A stretch of DNA of 64,000 nt, taken from the NCBI GenBank assembly GCA_017656235.1, contig JACDOF010000001.1, forward strand, positions 248,001 through 312,000. The letters run 5' to 3'. The notes below the pieces were generated by a model. That model saw only the letters and a list, made by a program, of their open reading frames with translations, was not told the origin of the DNA and did no database searches. The stretch is from Brevibacillus sp. GTDB taxonomy: Bacteria; Bacillota; Bacilli; Brevibacillales; Brevibacillaceae. Made by a program: the position numbers and the translations under genes. This document shows positions 36,549 to 42,865 of this stretch, piece after piece (the stretch's first letter is position 1; each line of letters starts with the position of its first letter).

Positions 36549-37028
36549 ATGGAAACGCTAATCATAGAAGCAGGTCACTCAATTGGCGACATCAAACTTG
36601 GAATGAGCAAGGAAGAGGTACAACAATGCCTGCGTAGTTACGAAGCTAAATGCAATAAACCACCTGGTTCGTTTACCAAATATTTTCGAGAGGAGTACGA
36701 TTCTGCGGGAATGCTTGAATTTATTGAGATCGCTAGTGTCAGTAGCCGCTACTTCAACTGCTTATTCCGCGGCATCGACGTATTCAAGACGAGAGCAAGT
36801 ACGCTTGTTGCCATGATTGATGAGATTTCACCGTATGTCAGAGATGCAGATGCGTGTCGGGGCTTCGCGTACACCTTTCCCAAGTTGGGTTTAACTCTCT
36901 GGCGAGGCAATGTACTTAATGAGGCTGATTTAGAAGAAGAATGGTTTAAACAACTAGATCCTGAAATTCAAAAAGACGAACTGAGAAATTTGTACTTTGA
37001 ATCGGTAGGGATTAAACACATTGAGTGA
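36549..37028 (+). CDS. Orphan small protein with IGDIKLGMSKEEV motif
   Basis: 159-aa soluble protein with ATG behind TTCGGAGGG. It starts METLIIEAGHSIGDIKLGMS; the I(G)xIxLGMxxxEV pattern followed by an acidic beta-rich body is found in small Firmicute proteins often sited near toxin or wall-protein modules, including putative immunity proteins. No toxin gene lies beside it here; only transposon debris is present upstream and the direct repeat downstream. Function is unknown, and an orphan immunity protein is one possibility. Confidence 0.6.
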   Translation: METLIIEAGHSIGDIKLGMSKEEVQQCLRSYEAKCNKPPGSFTKYFREEYDSAGMLEFIEIASVSSRYFNCLFRGIDVFKTRASTLVAMIDEISPYVRDADACRGFAYTFPKLGLTLWRGNVLNEADLEEEWFKQLDPEIQKDELRNLYFESVGIKHIE

Positions 37029-37199
37029 GGGTGGAACATTCAGTCGAGTCCATTTATTGTGTAACAACGGCTTTTGAAAATTATTTTGAAAATTAATAGA
37101 GCCATTTTCAAATTCCCTCGGTTAGAAGGTGAAATGGGAGAGAGGCGGCATAATTCCAACTTCTTAAATCATCTGATGTCGAGCGCATCTAGGGGTGAA

Positions 37200-37340
37200 C
37201 AGGACACCACACGGTGCTGGTCGGGTCTCAAAGCTCTCGCTTGGGCCGAGTGCGGGCGGTTTTTCGGTTTGGACAACCTGGAAACGACCGTATCCGCAGG
37301 GAAATCGCGGCGCAACAGCATCACGTCGGGACATCGTTTT
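37200..37340 (+). repeat. Direct repeat, copy 2 (upstream of the subtilase)
   Basis: Same sequence as 33431-33570 in the same orientation, exact over the first 46 bases and then diverging. The two copies bracket the AT-rich segment with the IS remnants and orphan genes. Confidence 0.75.
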
Positions 37341-37405
37341 GCCGCTGCCCCTGCGGATCGTCACAAGCGATCCTGAACTGCTTCTGCACTGGTTGGCCAC
37401 CGGGA

Positions 37406-37438
37406 GTGAGCGCGAAAAACGCGCCACCCGGTGTTCAC
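37406..37438. repeat. 33-bp intergenic repeat, copy A
   Basis: GTGAGCGCGAAAAACGC followed by GCCACCCGGTGTTCAC. A nearly identical sequence lies inverted at 63125-63156, between rpmF and fapR. Confidence 0.6.
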
Positions 37439-37540
37439 TTTCTCTTTGCCCACCACGATGTTTCCTTTACCTAATCTACCAATCTATAAGGACTAAAGAA
37501 CTATTTTTACAAATAGATAGTAAAATTCCAATTTTTTAAA

Positions 37541-37587
37541 TTGAAATACTTTTTTACATATTTTATTATTGTATTGGGTACCCAATA
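37541..37587 (+). promoter_or_regulatory. Subtilase promoter with overlapping palindrome
   Basis: TTGAAA (37541-37546), 17-nt spacer, TATTAT (37564-37569). TATTGGGTACCCAATA (37572-37587) is a perfect 16-bp palindrome covering the expected start point, an apparent operator. The surrounding 120 nt are very AT-rich. Confidence 0.65.
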
Positions 37588-37611
37588 TTTTCTAATAAAG
37601 GAAGTGTTTTA

Positions 37612-38883
37612 ATGAAAGGGAAGAAGTTGCTTGCTGGTGTCGTGCTGTCTGCGACGTTGGTGTTGGCTGCTTTTTCGGGTGGTGCAGGGGCTGTTGGGAA
37701 AGAGGCCGGCAAAAATGCGGACAAGGTTCGGGTCCTGATTCAGGCGAACGATCTCGGAGCCAGATCGGTTTTTGCGCAAAAGTTTGGAAAACGGCATGAC
37801 TTTGGTGAACGAGGCTTTACCACGGAGGTGACCAAGGAACAACTGAAAGCATTGCAAGCAGATCCGTCGATGAAGGTCAGTTTGGTTGAAACCCTGACAA
37901 TTGCCGAGTATGAGAAAGGCGAGCGCAGCGAGGTGATGGCAATCCCGTCTGATCCGACGCCTTGGGGCATCGAGGCAATCTATCAGGATCCCGGAATCAC
38001 ATCAACCAGCGGCGGAGCCGGCATCCGCGTTGCCGTCCTCGATACCGGCGTCTACACCAGCCATCCGGACTTGTCCGCCAATGTGGAGCAGTGCTACAAC
38101 TTTACTTCCTGGTCATCACCTGTAATCAGCGGCTGCGCGGACGGTCACGGGCACGGCACACACGTCGCCGGTTCGGTTCTGGCCAACGGCGGAGGCGGCA
38201 GCGGGATTTACGGAGTGGCCCCGGAAGCCAAGTTGTGGGCTTACAAGGTGCTGAGTGACAGCGGCAGCGGTTATGCCGATGACATTGCTTATGCGATTCG
38301 TTACGCCGCCGATCAAGGCCAGAGCAGAGGCGTAAACGTAGTCATTTCGATGTCGCTTGGCTCTTCGACGAAAAGCACACTGATCGCCGATGCCGTCAGC
38401 TATGCGAATCAAAGAGGGGCGCTGGTGGTTGCGGCAGCTGGCAATTCCGGGCCAAATCCCAATACCATCAACTATCCGGGAGGATTACAGGATGCTGTCG
38501 GCGTGGCTGCCTTGGAAAACGTACAGCAAAACGGAACGTATAGTGTGGTCTACTTCTCCTCACGCGGCAACCCGGCTACCGCAGGTGATTACGTGATCCA
38601 GGAAAGAGATGTGGAAGTAGCCGCACCGGGAACCGCCATCGAGTCGACGTGGAACAACGGCGGGTACAGATCCATCAGCGGAACTTCGATGGCCACTCCG
38701 CACATCTCCGGATTGGCAGCCAAAATCTGGGCCACCCATCCGTCATGGAGCAACAATCAGGTACGGGCTGAACTGCAGCAGCGGGCAACGGCCAATGACA
38801 TCCGGGGCGGTCAGAGCGCTGGCGCAGGCGACGACATTGCTTCCGGCTTCGGTTTCCCGACCGTACAAGCGGGAGATCAATAA
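37612..38883 (+). CDS. Secreted subtilisin-family serine protease
   Basis: S8 subtilase preproprotein, 423 aa. Signal peptide to about residue 27 (LLAGVVLSATLVLAAFSGGAGA), inhibitor-I9-like propeptide to about 112, then the catalytic domain: D144 in VAVLDTGV, H184 in GHGTHVAG, oxyanion N278 in AAAGNSG and S359 in SGTSMATPH. C161 and C175 flank the loop before the catalytic His and probably form a disulfide, a feature of some heat-adapted Bacillales subtilases. ATG behind AAAGGAAGTG. Monocistronic with its own terminator; secreted scavenging protease by family. Confidence 0.95.
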   Translation: MKGKKLLAGVVLSATLVLAAFSGGAGAVGKEAGKNADKVRVLIQANDLGARSVFAQKFGKRHDFGERGFTTEVTKEQLKALQADPSMKVSLVETLTIAEYEKGERSEVMAIPSDPTPWGIEAIYQDPGITSTSGGAGIRVAVLDTGVYTSHPDLSANVEQCYNFTSWSSPVISGCADGHGHGTHVAGSVLANGGGGSGIYGVAPEAKLWAYKVLSDSGSGYADDIAYAIRYAADQGQSRGVNVVISMSLGSSTKSTLIADAVSYANQRGALVVAAAGNSGPNPNTINYPGGLQDAVGVAALENVQQNGTYSVVYFSSRGNPATAGDYVIQERDVEVAAPGTAIESTWNNGGYRSISGTSMATPHISGLAAKIWATHPSWSNNQVRAELQQRATANDIRGGQSAGAGDDIASGFGFPTVQAGDQ

Positions 38884-38913
38884 ACCGTGGTCAACCGAAA
38901 AACCGGTTCCCCT
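38878..38913. repeat. 36-bp perfect inverted repeat, right copy
   Basis: Spans the last three bases of coding sequence, the stop codon and the first terminator arm of the subtilase. Exact reverse complement of 33624-33659. Confidence 0.85.
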
Positions 38914-38937
38914 AAGAGGGGGACCGGTTTTCTTTGC
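38899..38937 (+). terminator. Subtilase terminator
   Basis: AAAACCGGTTCCCC and GGGGGACCGGTTTT arms around TAAGA, followed by TCTTT. Confidence 0.88.
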
Positions 38938-39061
38938 GGAAAAATTGGCCTGGATGGTGACGCTTGAAAAAGGGCGGTCCGATGGGACATGTCTCCAGAA
39001 CCGATTATACCAGCAGTGAATATCCTTTAACAAAATCAAAACGTGGGGGTACGAGAAACGG

Positions 39062-40216
39062 GTGATCATCATCCAGGATTTTATTCCGGAAGGCCGCCCC
39101 AACCGTCCCGGAACCAGGATTACCGGACCACGGTATATCACCGTGCATGACACGGCCAATCCAAATAACGGAGCCGACGCATTGGCGCACGCCAACTACC
39201 TGAAAGGCGATGATGCTGCCAGCCGTCAAGTCTCGTGGCATTTCACCGTTGACGACATTCGCATCGTACAGCACCTTCCCCTGGATGAAGTGGGTTGGCA
39301 CGCCGGAGACGGAAACGGTCCCGGAAACAGTTCTTCCATCGGCATTGAGATTTGCGAAAATGCGGACGGTAACCGTGCCCGGGCGGAGGCCAATGCTGCG
39401 GAACTGGTGGCACACCTGCTCATGCAATTCTCGCTTGGCATCAATGAGGTGGTGCAGCACAACCACTGGTCCGGCAAAAACTGTCCCCATGTCCTGCGTG
39501 AACGACCAAACGGTTGGAAGGGATTTCTTAAGGCTGTCCAGTCCCATCTGCAGGCAGCAGGAACTCCGATTGCCGGAGCAGCCCAGGCCACGCTGGGGCA
39601 GGCACTGGCATGGGCTCGGAGCAGGAATGCGGATCAGTCTTTTCTAAAGGTGGCGCCGATTTATTGGGAGATCGCCGGAGAGATGGGCATCCGGCCGGAG
39701 GTTGCCTACGCCCAGTCGGCAAAAGAGACTGCATTTGGTCGATTTGGCGGGACTGTCGATCGCAGCTACCACAACTGGTGCGGGTTGAAGACAAGAGAAG
39801 GCGGAGCCAGTGGCGACCCCGGCGCCCACGCCCGCTTTCCCGATGATGAAACCGGCGTACGTGCCCATTTGCAGCACCTGGCCCTCTACGCCGGATTGGA
39901 GGTACAAGGTGACATTGTTGATCCGCGCCACTTTCCCTGGCTCAAAGGTACAGCGGTCACGGTAGAAGCATTGGGCGGCAGGTGGGCTCCGTCTGCTGAT
40001 TACGGCGTCTCCATTGTACGCGACTACCTGGAACCGTTGCAAAACACGGAAGCACCTGCTGACGATCTTGTCGACAAGGAGGCTGCCCAAAAGGTAATCA
40101 ACCTTTTGGGAGCACTCTGGATGGCAAGTGCGGACGAGCTGGTACAAGCTGCCGCACACTATGCCGCCAATGCACTGCGGGATGCGGCAGGAATTCCAAG
40201 AGGAGAGGAGCGCTGA
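39062..40216 (+). CDS. N-acetylmuramoyl-L-alanine amidase with C-terminal glucosaminidase-like domain
   Basis: Two-domain cell-wall hydrolase, 384 aa. Amidase_2 domain (about 15-155): ITVHDTANPNNG with zinc His, SWHFTVDD, HLPLDEVGWHAGDGNG, SIGIEICENADG and KNCPHVL. The C-terminal domain (about 175-330) has WEIAGEMGIRPEVAYAQSAKE with a likely catalytic Glu and YHNWCGLKTREGG, as in glucosaminidase/lysozyme-like modules. No signal peptide is visible, so export by lysis, holin or inside the spore is open. GTG start behind GTGGGGGTA is weak. Prophage origin is possible but no phage genes are nearby. Confidence 0.85.
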   Translation: MIIIQDFIPEGRPNRPGTRITGPRYITVHDTANPNNGADALAHANYLKGDDAASRQVSWHFTVDDIRIVQHLPLDEVGWHAGDGNGPGNSSSIGIEICENADGNRARAEANAAELVAHLLMQFSLGINEVVQHNHWSGKNCPHVLRERPNGWKGFLKAVQSHLQAAGTPIAGAAQATLGQALAWARSRNADQSFLKVAPIYWEIAGEMGIRPEVAYAQSAKETAFGRFGGTVDRSYHNWCGLKTREGGASGDPGAHARFPDDETGVRAHLQHLALYAGLEVQGDIVDPRHFPWLKGTAVTVEALGGRWAPSADYGVSIVRDYLEPLQNTEAPADDLVDKEAAQKVINLLGALWMASADELVQAAAHYAANALRDAAGIPRGEER

Positions 40217-40259
40217 TTTGTGCTGCTCCTTTGTTTTTGCAGGCTTGATTTGCCTGCTG

Positions 40260-40745
40260 TCAGTTAGCGTGCTTGGGCCATACAACCAGCCGATCGGCAG
40301 CCGCTTGTACCGGATACGATTCTGCTACAGGGCCGGTAAAGGTCACTTCGACCCGCTGACCAACGTGCAGCGCTTCGAATGCAAGCGAACTGCCGTCGGG
40401 GGAAGAGATCCGCGTCCGGTTGGTGATGGTGATGTTGGCCTTATCATATTGTGTGTCGGCATCGAGCCGTCCTTCTACCAGGATAGAACCGAGTACGTTG
40501 CTGTCCCGGTCAGTCCGCGGTACAATGTCTGTTATCGTTCCCCTGATATCGATGTGCCATCGGTCCGACTCGGTCCCGAAAGCGAAAAAGGCCAACGCTG
40601 CCAGAATGGCTGTGAGGCCAGCTATCAAATAAATTTTGCCGTTCGCCGTGCACCAATTCCTTTCTCCGCCACCTTTTCTTATCCGACGCCCGCGCATGAT
40701 GTTTCGTTTCAGTTGTTTACCGTGCATAAAACCGTTTGGCACCAA
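40260..40745 (-). CDS. DUF3221-like membrane-anchored protein
   Basis: Single N-terminal membrane helix (IYLIAGLTAILAALAFFAF) followed by an extracytoplasmic beta domain: IRGTITDIVPR, ILVEGRLDAD, ITITNRTRI, HVGQRVEVTFTGPVAESYPVQAAA. The ending is the DUF3221 (YobA-like) signature, in which VEV..GPV.ESYP is invariant; function unknown. The frame is open for 161 codons, but no ribosome binding site marks a start. The ATG at 40697 (MRGRRIRKGGG) is a likely alternative. Divergent from hsp20. Confidence 0.7.
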   Translation of the reverse strand: MVPNGFMHGKQLKRNIMRGRRIRKGGGERNWCTANGKIYLIAGLTAILAALAFFAFGTESDRWHIDIRGTITDIVPRTDRDSNVLGSILVEGRLDADTQYDKANITITNRTRISSPDGSSLAFEALHVGQRVEVTFTGPVAESYPVQAAADRLVVWPKHAN

Positions 40746-40786
40746 CCAAAATAGACATCGTAAATACTGGATGGGAGGATGAGACT

Positions 40787-41218
40787 ATGGCGCTAGTCCC
40801 TTTTGAACCATTTCGGCAGCTGGAAAGAGTACGCCAGGAACTGGACCACCTGTTTACGGGATTTCCGCTCGGTTTCGAGCGGGAAATGGGAATGCCGCGA
40901 ATCGATTTGTACGAAACCGACAATGAATTGATCGCTTCGTGTGAGATTCCCGGTTTGGAGAAGAAAGAAGACGTATCCATCGACATTGAGGACAATGTCC
41001 TGACCATCACGGGCAGCATCCATAGGGAACACGAGGTAAAGGAAGAGCAGATGCACAGGCGGGAACGCTTTGTGGGACGCTTTCACCGTTCCGTCACCCT
41101 GCCGGCCAAGGTAGCGGCGGAAGGAGTGAAAGCAACCTACAAAAACGGAGTGCTGGAAATCCGCATGCCCAAAGATCGCACTGTTCCAAAACGGAGAATC
41201 GATTTGGAGTTTCATTGA
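40787..41218 (+). CDS. Hsp20/alpha-crystallin family small heat shock protein
   Basis: ATP-independent holdase chaperone, 143 aa. N-terminal VPFEPFRQLERVRQELDHLF, alpha-crystallin domain (about 40-130) with PRIDLYETDNELIASCEIPG, NVLTITG and ATYKNGVLEIRMPK, and a short C-terminal tail. ATG 40787 has GGGAGGATGA upstream. No CIRCE or CtsR box is evident in the 40 nt before it. Ends in a strong terminator. Confidence 0.93.
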   Translation: MALVPFEPFRQLERVRQELDHLFTGFPLGFEREMGMPRIDLYETDNELIASCEIPGLEKKEDVSIDIEDNVLTITGSIHREHEVKEEQMHRRERFVGRFHRSVTLPAKVAAEGVKATYKNGVLEIRMPKDRTVPKRRIDLEFH

Positions 41219-41243
41219 GCAGGTGCCAGGAGAGCCTTTCTGC

Positions 41244-41269
41244 AGCCCGGGGAGTGTCCCGGGCTTTTT
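41244..41269 (+). terminator. hsp20 terminator
   Basis: AGCCCGGG and CCCGGGCT form a perfect 8-bp stem with a 6-nt loop, then five T residues. Confidence 0.92.
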
Positions 41270-41436
41270 GGCTGCCGTAAAGCGCTTTGTAGTGGGAAGG
41301 CGAAAAAGCCGTTTGAAGCTGCGGCCGCTGATTCGCAGAGGGGAGCAGTACCTGGATTTGCGCACCGAGCGTTCCTTGTTCATTGACAGATTGATCGTAT
41401 GAAAAAGTTTCCTCGCCTTCGTCGAGGATTTTTTAT

Positions 41437-41480
41437 TTGCATGTTCCCCTTTTGTTCGCATATAATACAAACAAATGTTC
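41437..41480 (+). promoter_or_regulatory. Promoter with putative SOS box before the WYL-like gene
   Basis: TTGCAT (41437-41442), 18-nt spacer, TATAAT (41461-41466). AAACAAATGTTC (41469-41480) differs in one base from the GAAC-N4-GTTC box. The following TGTTCTCGTTT is identical to the sequence at the SOS polymerase promoter. Confidence 0.55.
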
Positions 41481-41499
41481 TCGTTTCGGAGGGGTGACG

Positions 41500-41715
41500 A
41501 TGCAGCGTGATCTGGAGCGTTGTCTGGCAAATAACCAACTGGTGGAGATCATCTACATGGATCGGCGGGGACAGACGAGCAAGCGGGTTTTGCGGCTGTA
41601 TGCGATCGAGGGTGATAAAGTGAAAGCGTACTGTTTTACGCGCAGAGCGAATCGCGTCTTTACATTGACCAATATCCTGGCAGTTCTGCCGGTGAGAATG
41701 AATGATGCCGTCTAG
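41500..41715 (+). CDS. Stand-alone WYL-like domain protein
   Basis: 71 aa, start ATG 41500 behind TTTCGGAGGGGTGA. The pattern VEIIYMDRRGQTSKRVLRL, VKAYCFTRRANRVFTL, ILAVLPV resembles the WYL/SH3-like ligand-binding barrel, including the conserved Arg-x-Phe near the end, but without the helix-turn-helix part of WYL regulators. WYL domains bind nucleic-acid or nucleotide ligands in DNA-damage and phage-defence regulators. With the SOS-like box in its promoter this could be a damage-induced small sensor; that is inference. Confidence 0.65.
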   Translation: MQRDLERCLANNQLVEIIYMDRRGQTSKRVLRLYAIEGDKVKAYCFTRRANRVFTLTNILAVLPVRMNDAV

Positions 41716-42061
41716 TCGGGAAGAGGAGCGGGTGTTGACCTGGTTGACGTGGAAGCAGGCCGTTTCGTTTCTGCGTGGTGATGCCACTCTGGTTGCGGGG
41801 AGCAGGCTGCGATTTCCCCGCGCGTACAAGCTGCTCTGGCGATTCCTGACTGATGCTGCCCAAGCGATGGAAGAGGCTGCTTACGCCGATTTGCGTCGTC
41901 TGGACGTCCGCCTGTTGGGAAATCAGCTTGACCGGGGGGAACATTTTGTGGTGTGGCAGCATCGCGGAAAGATCAGGATTCTACGCGTGCGCAAGGAACA
42001 GCTTCGGGCAAACGTTCAACGGAAGCTGGCAGAACTGATGGCAGGCAGTCCATCACGATGA
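41702..42061 (+). CDS. Hypothetical protein coupled to the WYL-like gene
   Basis: 119-aa basic soluble protein overlapping the WYL-like gene by 14 bp, so expressed with it. Starts MMPSSREEERVLTWLTWKQA; Arg/Leu-rich helices (DAAQAMEEAAYADLRRLDVR) and a beta hairpin (HFVVWQHRGKIRILRV) follow. No membrane segment or known motif. The weak ribosome binding site fits coupling. Function unknown. Confidence 0.6.
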   Translation: MMPSSREEERVLTWLTWKQAVSFLRGDATLVAGSRLRFPRAYKLLWRFLTDAAQAMEEAAYADLRRLDVRLLGNQLDRGEHFVVWQHRGKIRILRVRKEQLRANVQRKLAELMAGSPSR

Positions 42062-42166
42062 GGCGGGGGCAGTCACACATTTTCTCCGGCCGCTGGTTAC
42101 CTATCCAAAGCGTTTTTTCCCCCTGCACATATGCTACTTAGGAAAACAGCAGAAGGAGGGATCAGG

Positions 42167-42253
42167 ATGTCCGGGAAGTTTAACAAAGGCTTTACGTTGG
42201 CGTTGGTATTGTTTGTCCTGCTCGTGATTGTGTTGGAGGTACTGGACAACTAG
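42167..42253 (+). CDS. YjcZ-type tiny sporulation membrane peptide
   Basis: 28 aa behind AGAAGGAGGGATCAGG. MSGKFNKGFTLALVLFVLL is the start of a short polar N-terminus plus one hydrophobic helix ending VLEVLDN. This matches the YjcZ/tiny-TM family of Bacillales, small peptides found in sporulating cells. The exact role is unknown. A strong terminator follows. Confidence 0.75.
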   Translation: MSGKFNKGFTLALVLFVLLVIVLEVLDN

Positions 42254-42282
42254 GTATCGGCCGGTCAGGATGGTGTCAAGGC

Positions 42283-42304
42283 CCCCGCCAAGGCGGGGAC
42301 TTTT
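42283..42304 (+). terminator. Terminator of the YjcZ-type gene
   Basis: CCCCGCC and GGCGGGG arms around AA, followed by ACTTTT. Confidence 0.75.
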
Positions 42305-42371
42305 CCTTAGCTGGTGTGGACAACCCTACCTCCCTTGTCTGCTGCCGCTGCAAAACGGGATCATCGTTACA

Positions 42372-42530
42372 TCACTCGACGAAGTCGCGGATCAGCTTGG
42401 TAACCGGAGTATAATCGCCTTTGCGGATTTCCTCCGGGGTGGCTTCTTCCTCCAACTCATCCATCTCCATTCCGGGTGCAATGGTCGCTTCCCTTTGATC
42501 AGTGTGCCGTATGTCTGTCCTTTCTTCCAT
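42372..42530 (-). CDS. Small acidic protein, 52 aa
   Basis: ATG behind AAAGGAGGAACG on the minus strand. Starts MEERTDIRHTDQREAT, continues with an acidic helix (MEMDELEEEATPEEI) and the ending RKGDYTPVTKLIRDFVE, a GDYTxVT pattern I have seen in small Bacillales proteins without a known role. It begins 24 nt after the 45-aa gene stop on the same strand, so the two form a mini-operon. Confidence 0.65.
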   Translation of the reverse strand: MEERTDIRHTDQREATIAPGMEMDELEEEATPEEIRKGDYTPVTKLIRDFVE

Positions 42531-42553
42531 AAAAGAACCGTTCCTCCTTTGGA

Positions 42554-42691
42554 CTAGTGAATCCCCTGCTTGCTTGGCAATCTCTTTTCCGGGTGTCCGT
42601 AGCCCTGATGTTCTTTGTTCTCCCGGTCTTTTTGCTGTGCCTCCTTAATCCTTTCAACAAACTCGGTCGTGTTCATTTCATTCAGATCCAT
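42554..42691 (-). CDS. Small charged protein, 45 aa
   Basis: ATG at 42691 with AAGGAGGA 8 nt upstream; an earlier in-frame ATG overlaps that site. The protein reads MDLNEMNTTEFVERIKEAQ, then a Lys/Glu/His-rich tail (KDRENKEHQGYGHPEKR). No hydrophobic segment. Upstream member of the pair with the 52-aa gene. No function recognised; a spore-specific small protein is plausible. Confidence 0.65.
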   Translation of the reverse strand: MDLNEMNTTEFVERIKEAQQKDRENKEHQGYGHPEKRLPSKQGIH

Positions 42692-42751
42692 TTTGGCCAT
42701 CCTCCTTAACATGTAGGATGAGAATTAGTGTCACCTGAAACAGGGGAGGGC

Positions 42752-42832
42752 ATGATGGGAAAATCTAACGGCCGTTGGTCTGGTGAAGACACGTTTCCAA
42801 ATCATAAACGGGAATGGAGTGGGGCACGTTAG
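42752..42832 (+). CDS. Possible 26-aa peptide
   Basis: Two in-frame ATGs behind CAGGGGAGGG. The peptide MMGKSNGRWSGEDTFPNHKR is polar, with Trp and Gly, and ends EWSGAR just before a short gap to the phosphodiesterase gene. The good ribosome binding site is the only support; it could be a leader or a tiny spore peptide. Confidence 0.4.
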   Translation: MMGKSNGRWSGEDTFPNHKREWSGAR

Positions 42833-42865
42833 AAAAAACGTGACAAGGACTGGGAGGACTTCCGC

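Noticed and set aside
39062-40216. Prophage remnant around the amidase
   Set aside because: Only one lysin-like gene; no holin, tail, capsid or integrase gene in the flanks.
41267-41402. Short basic frame ending RSLFIDRLIV between the hsp20 terminator and the WYL-like promoter, followed by a small hairpin at 41411-41435
   Set aside because: Arg/Leu-rich peptide of 30-46 codons with only TTG/GTG starts and a poor ribosome binding site; may be a remnant, not supported as a gene.
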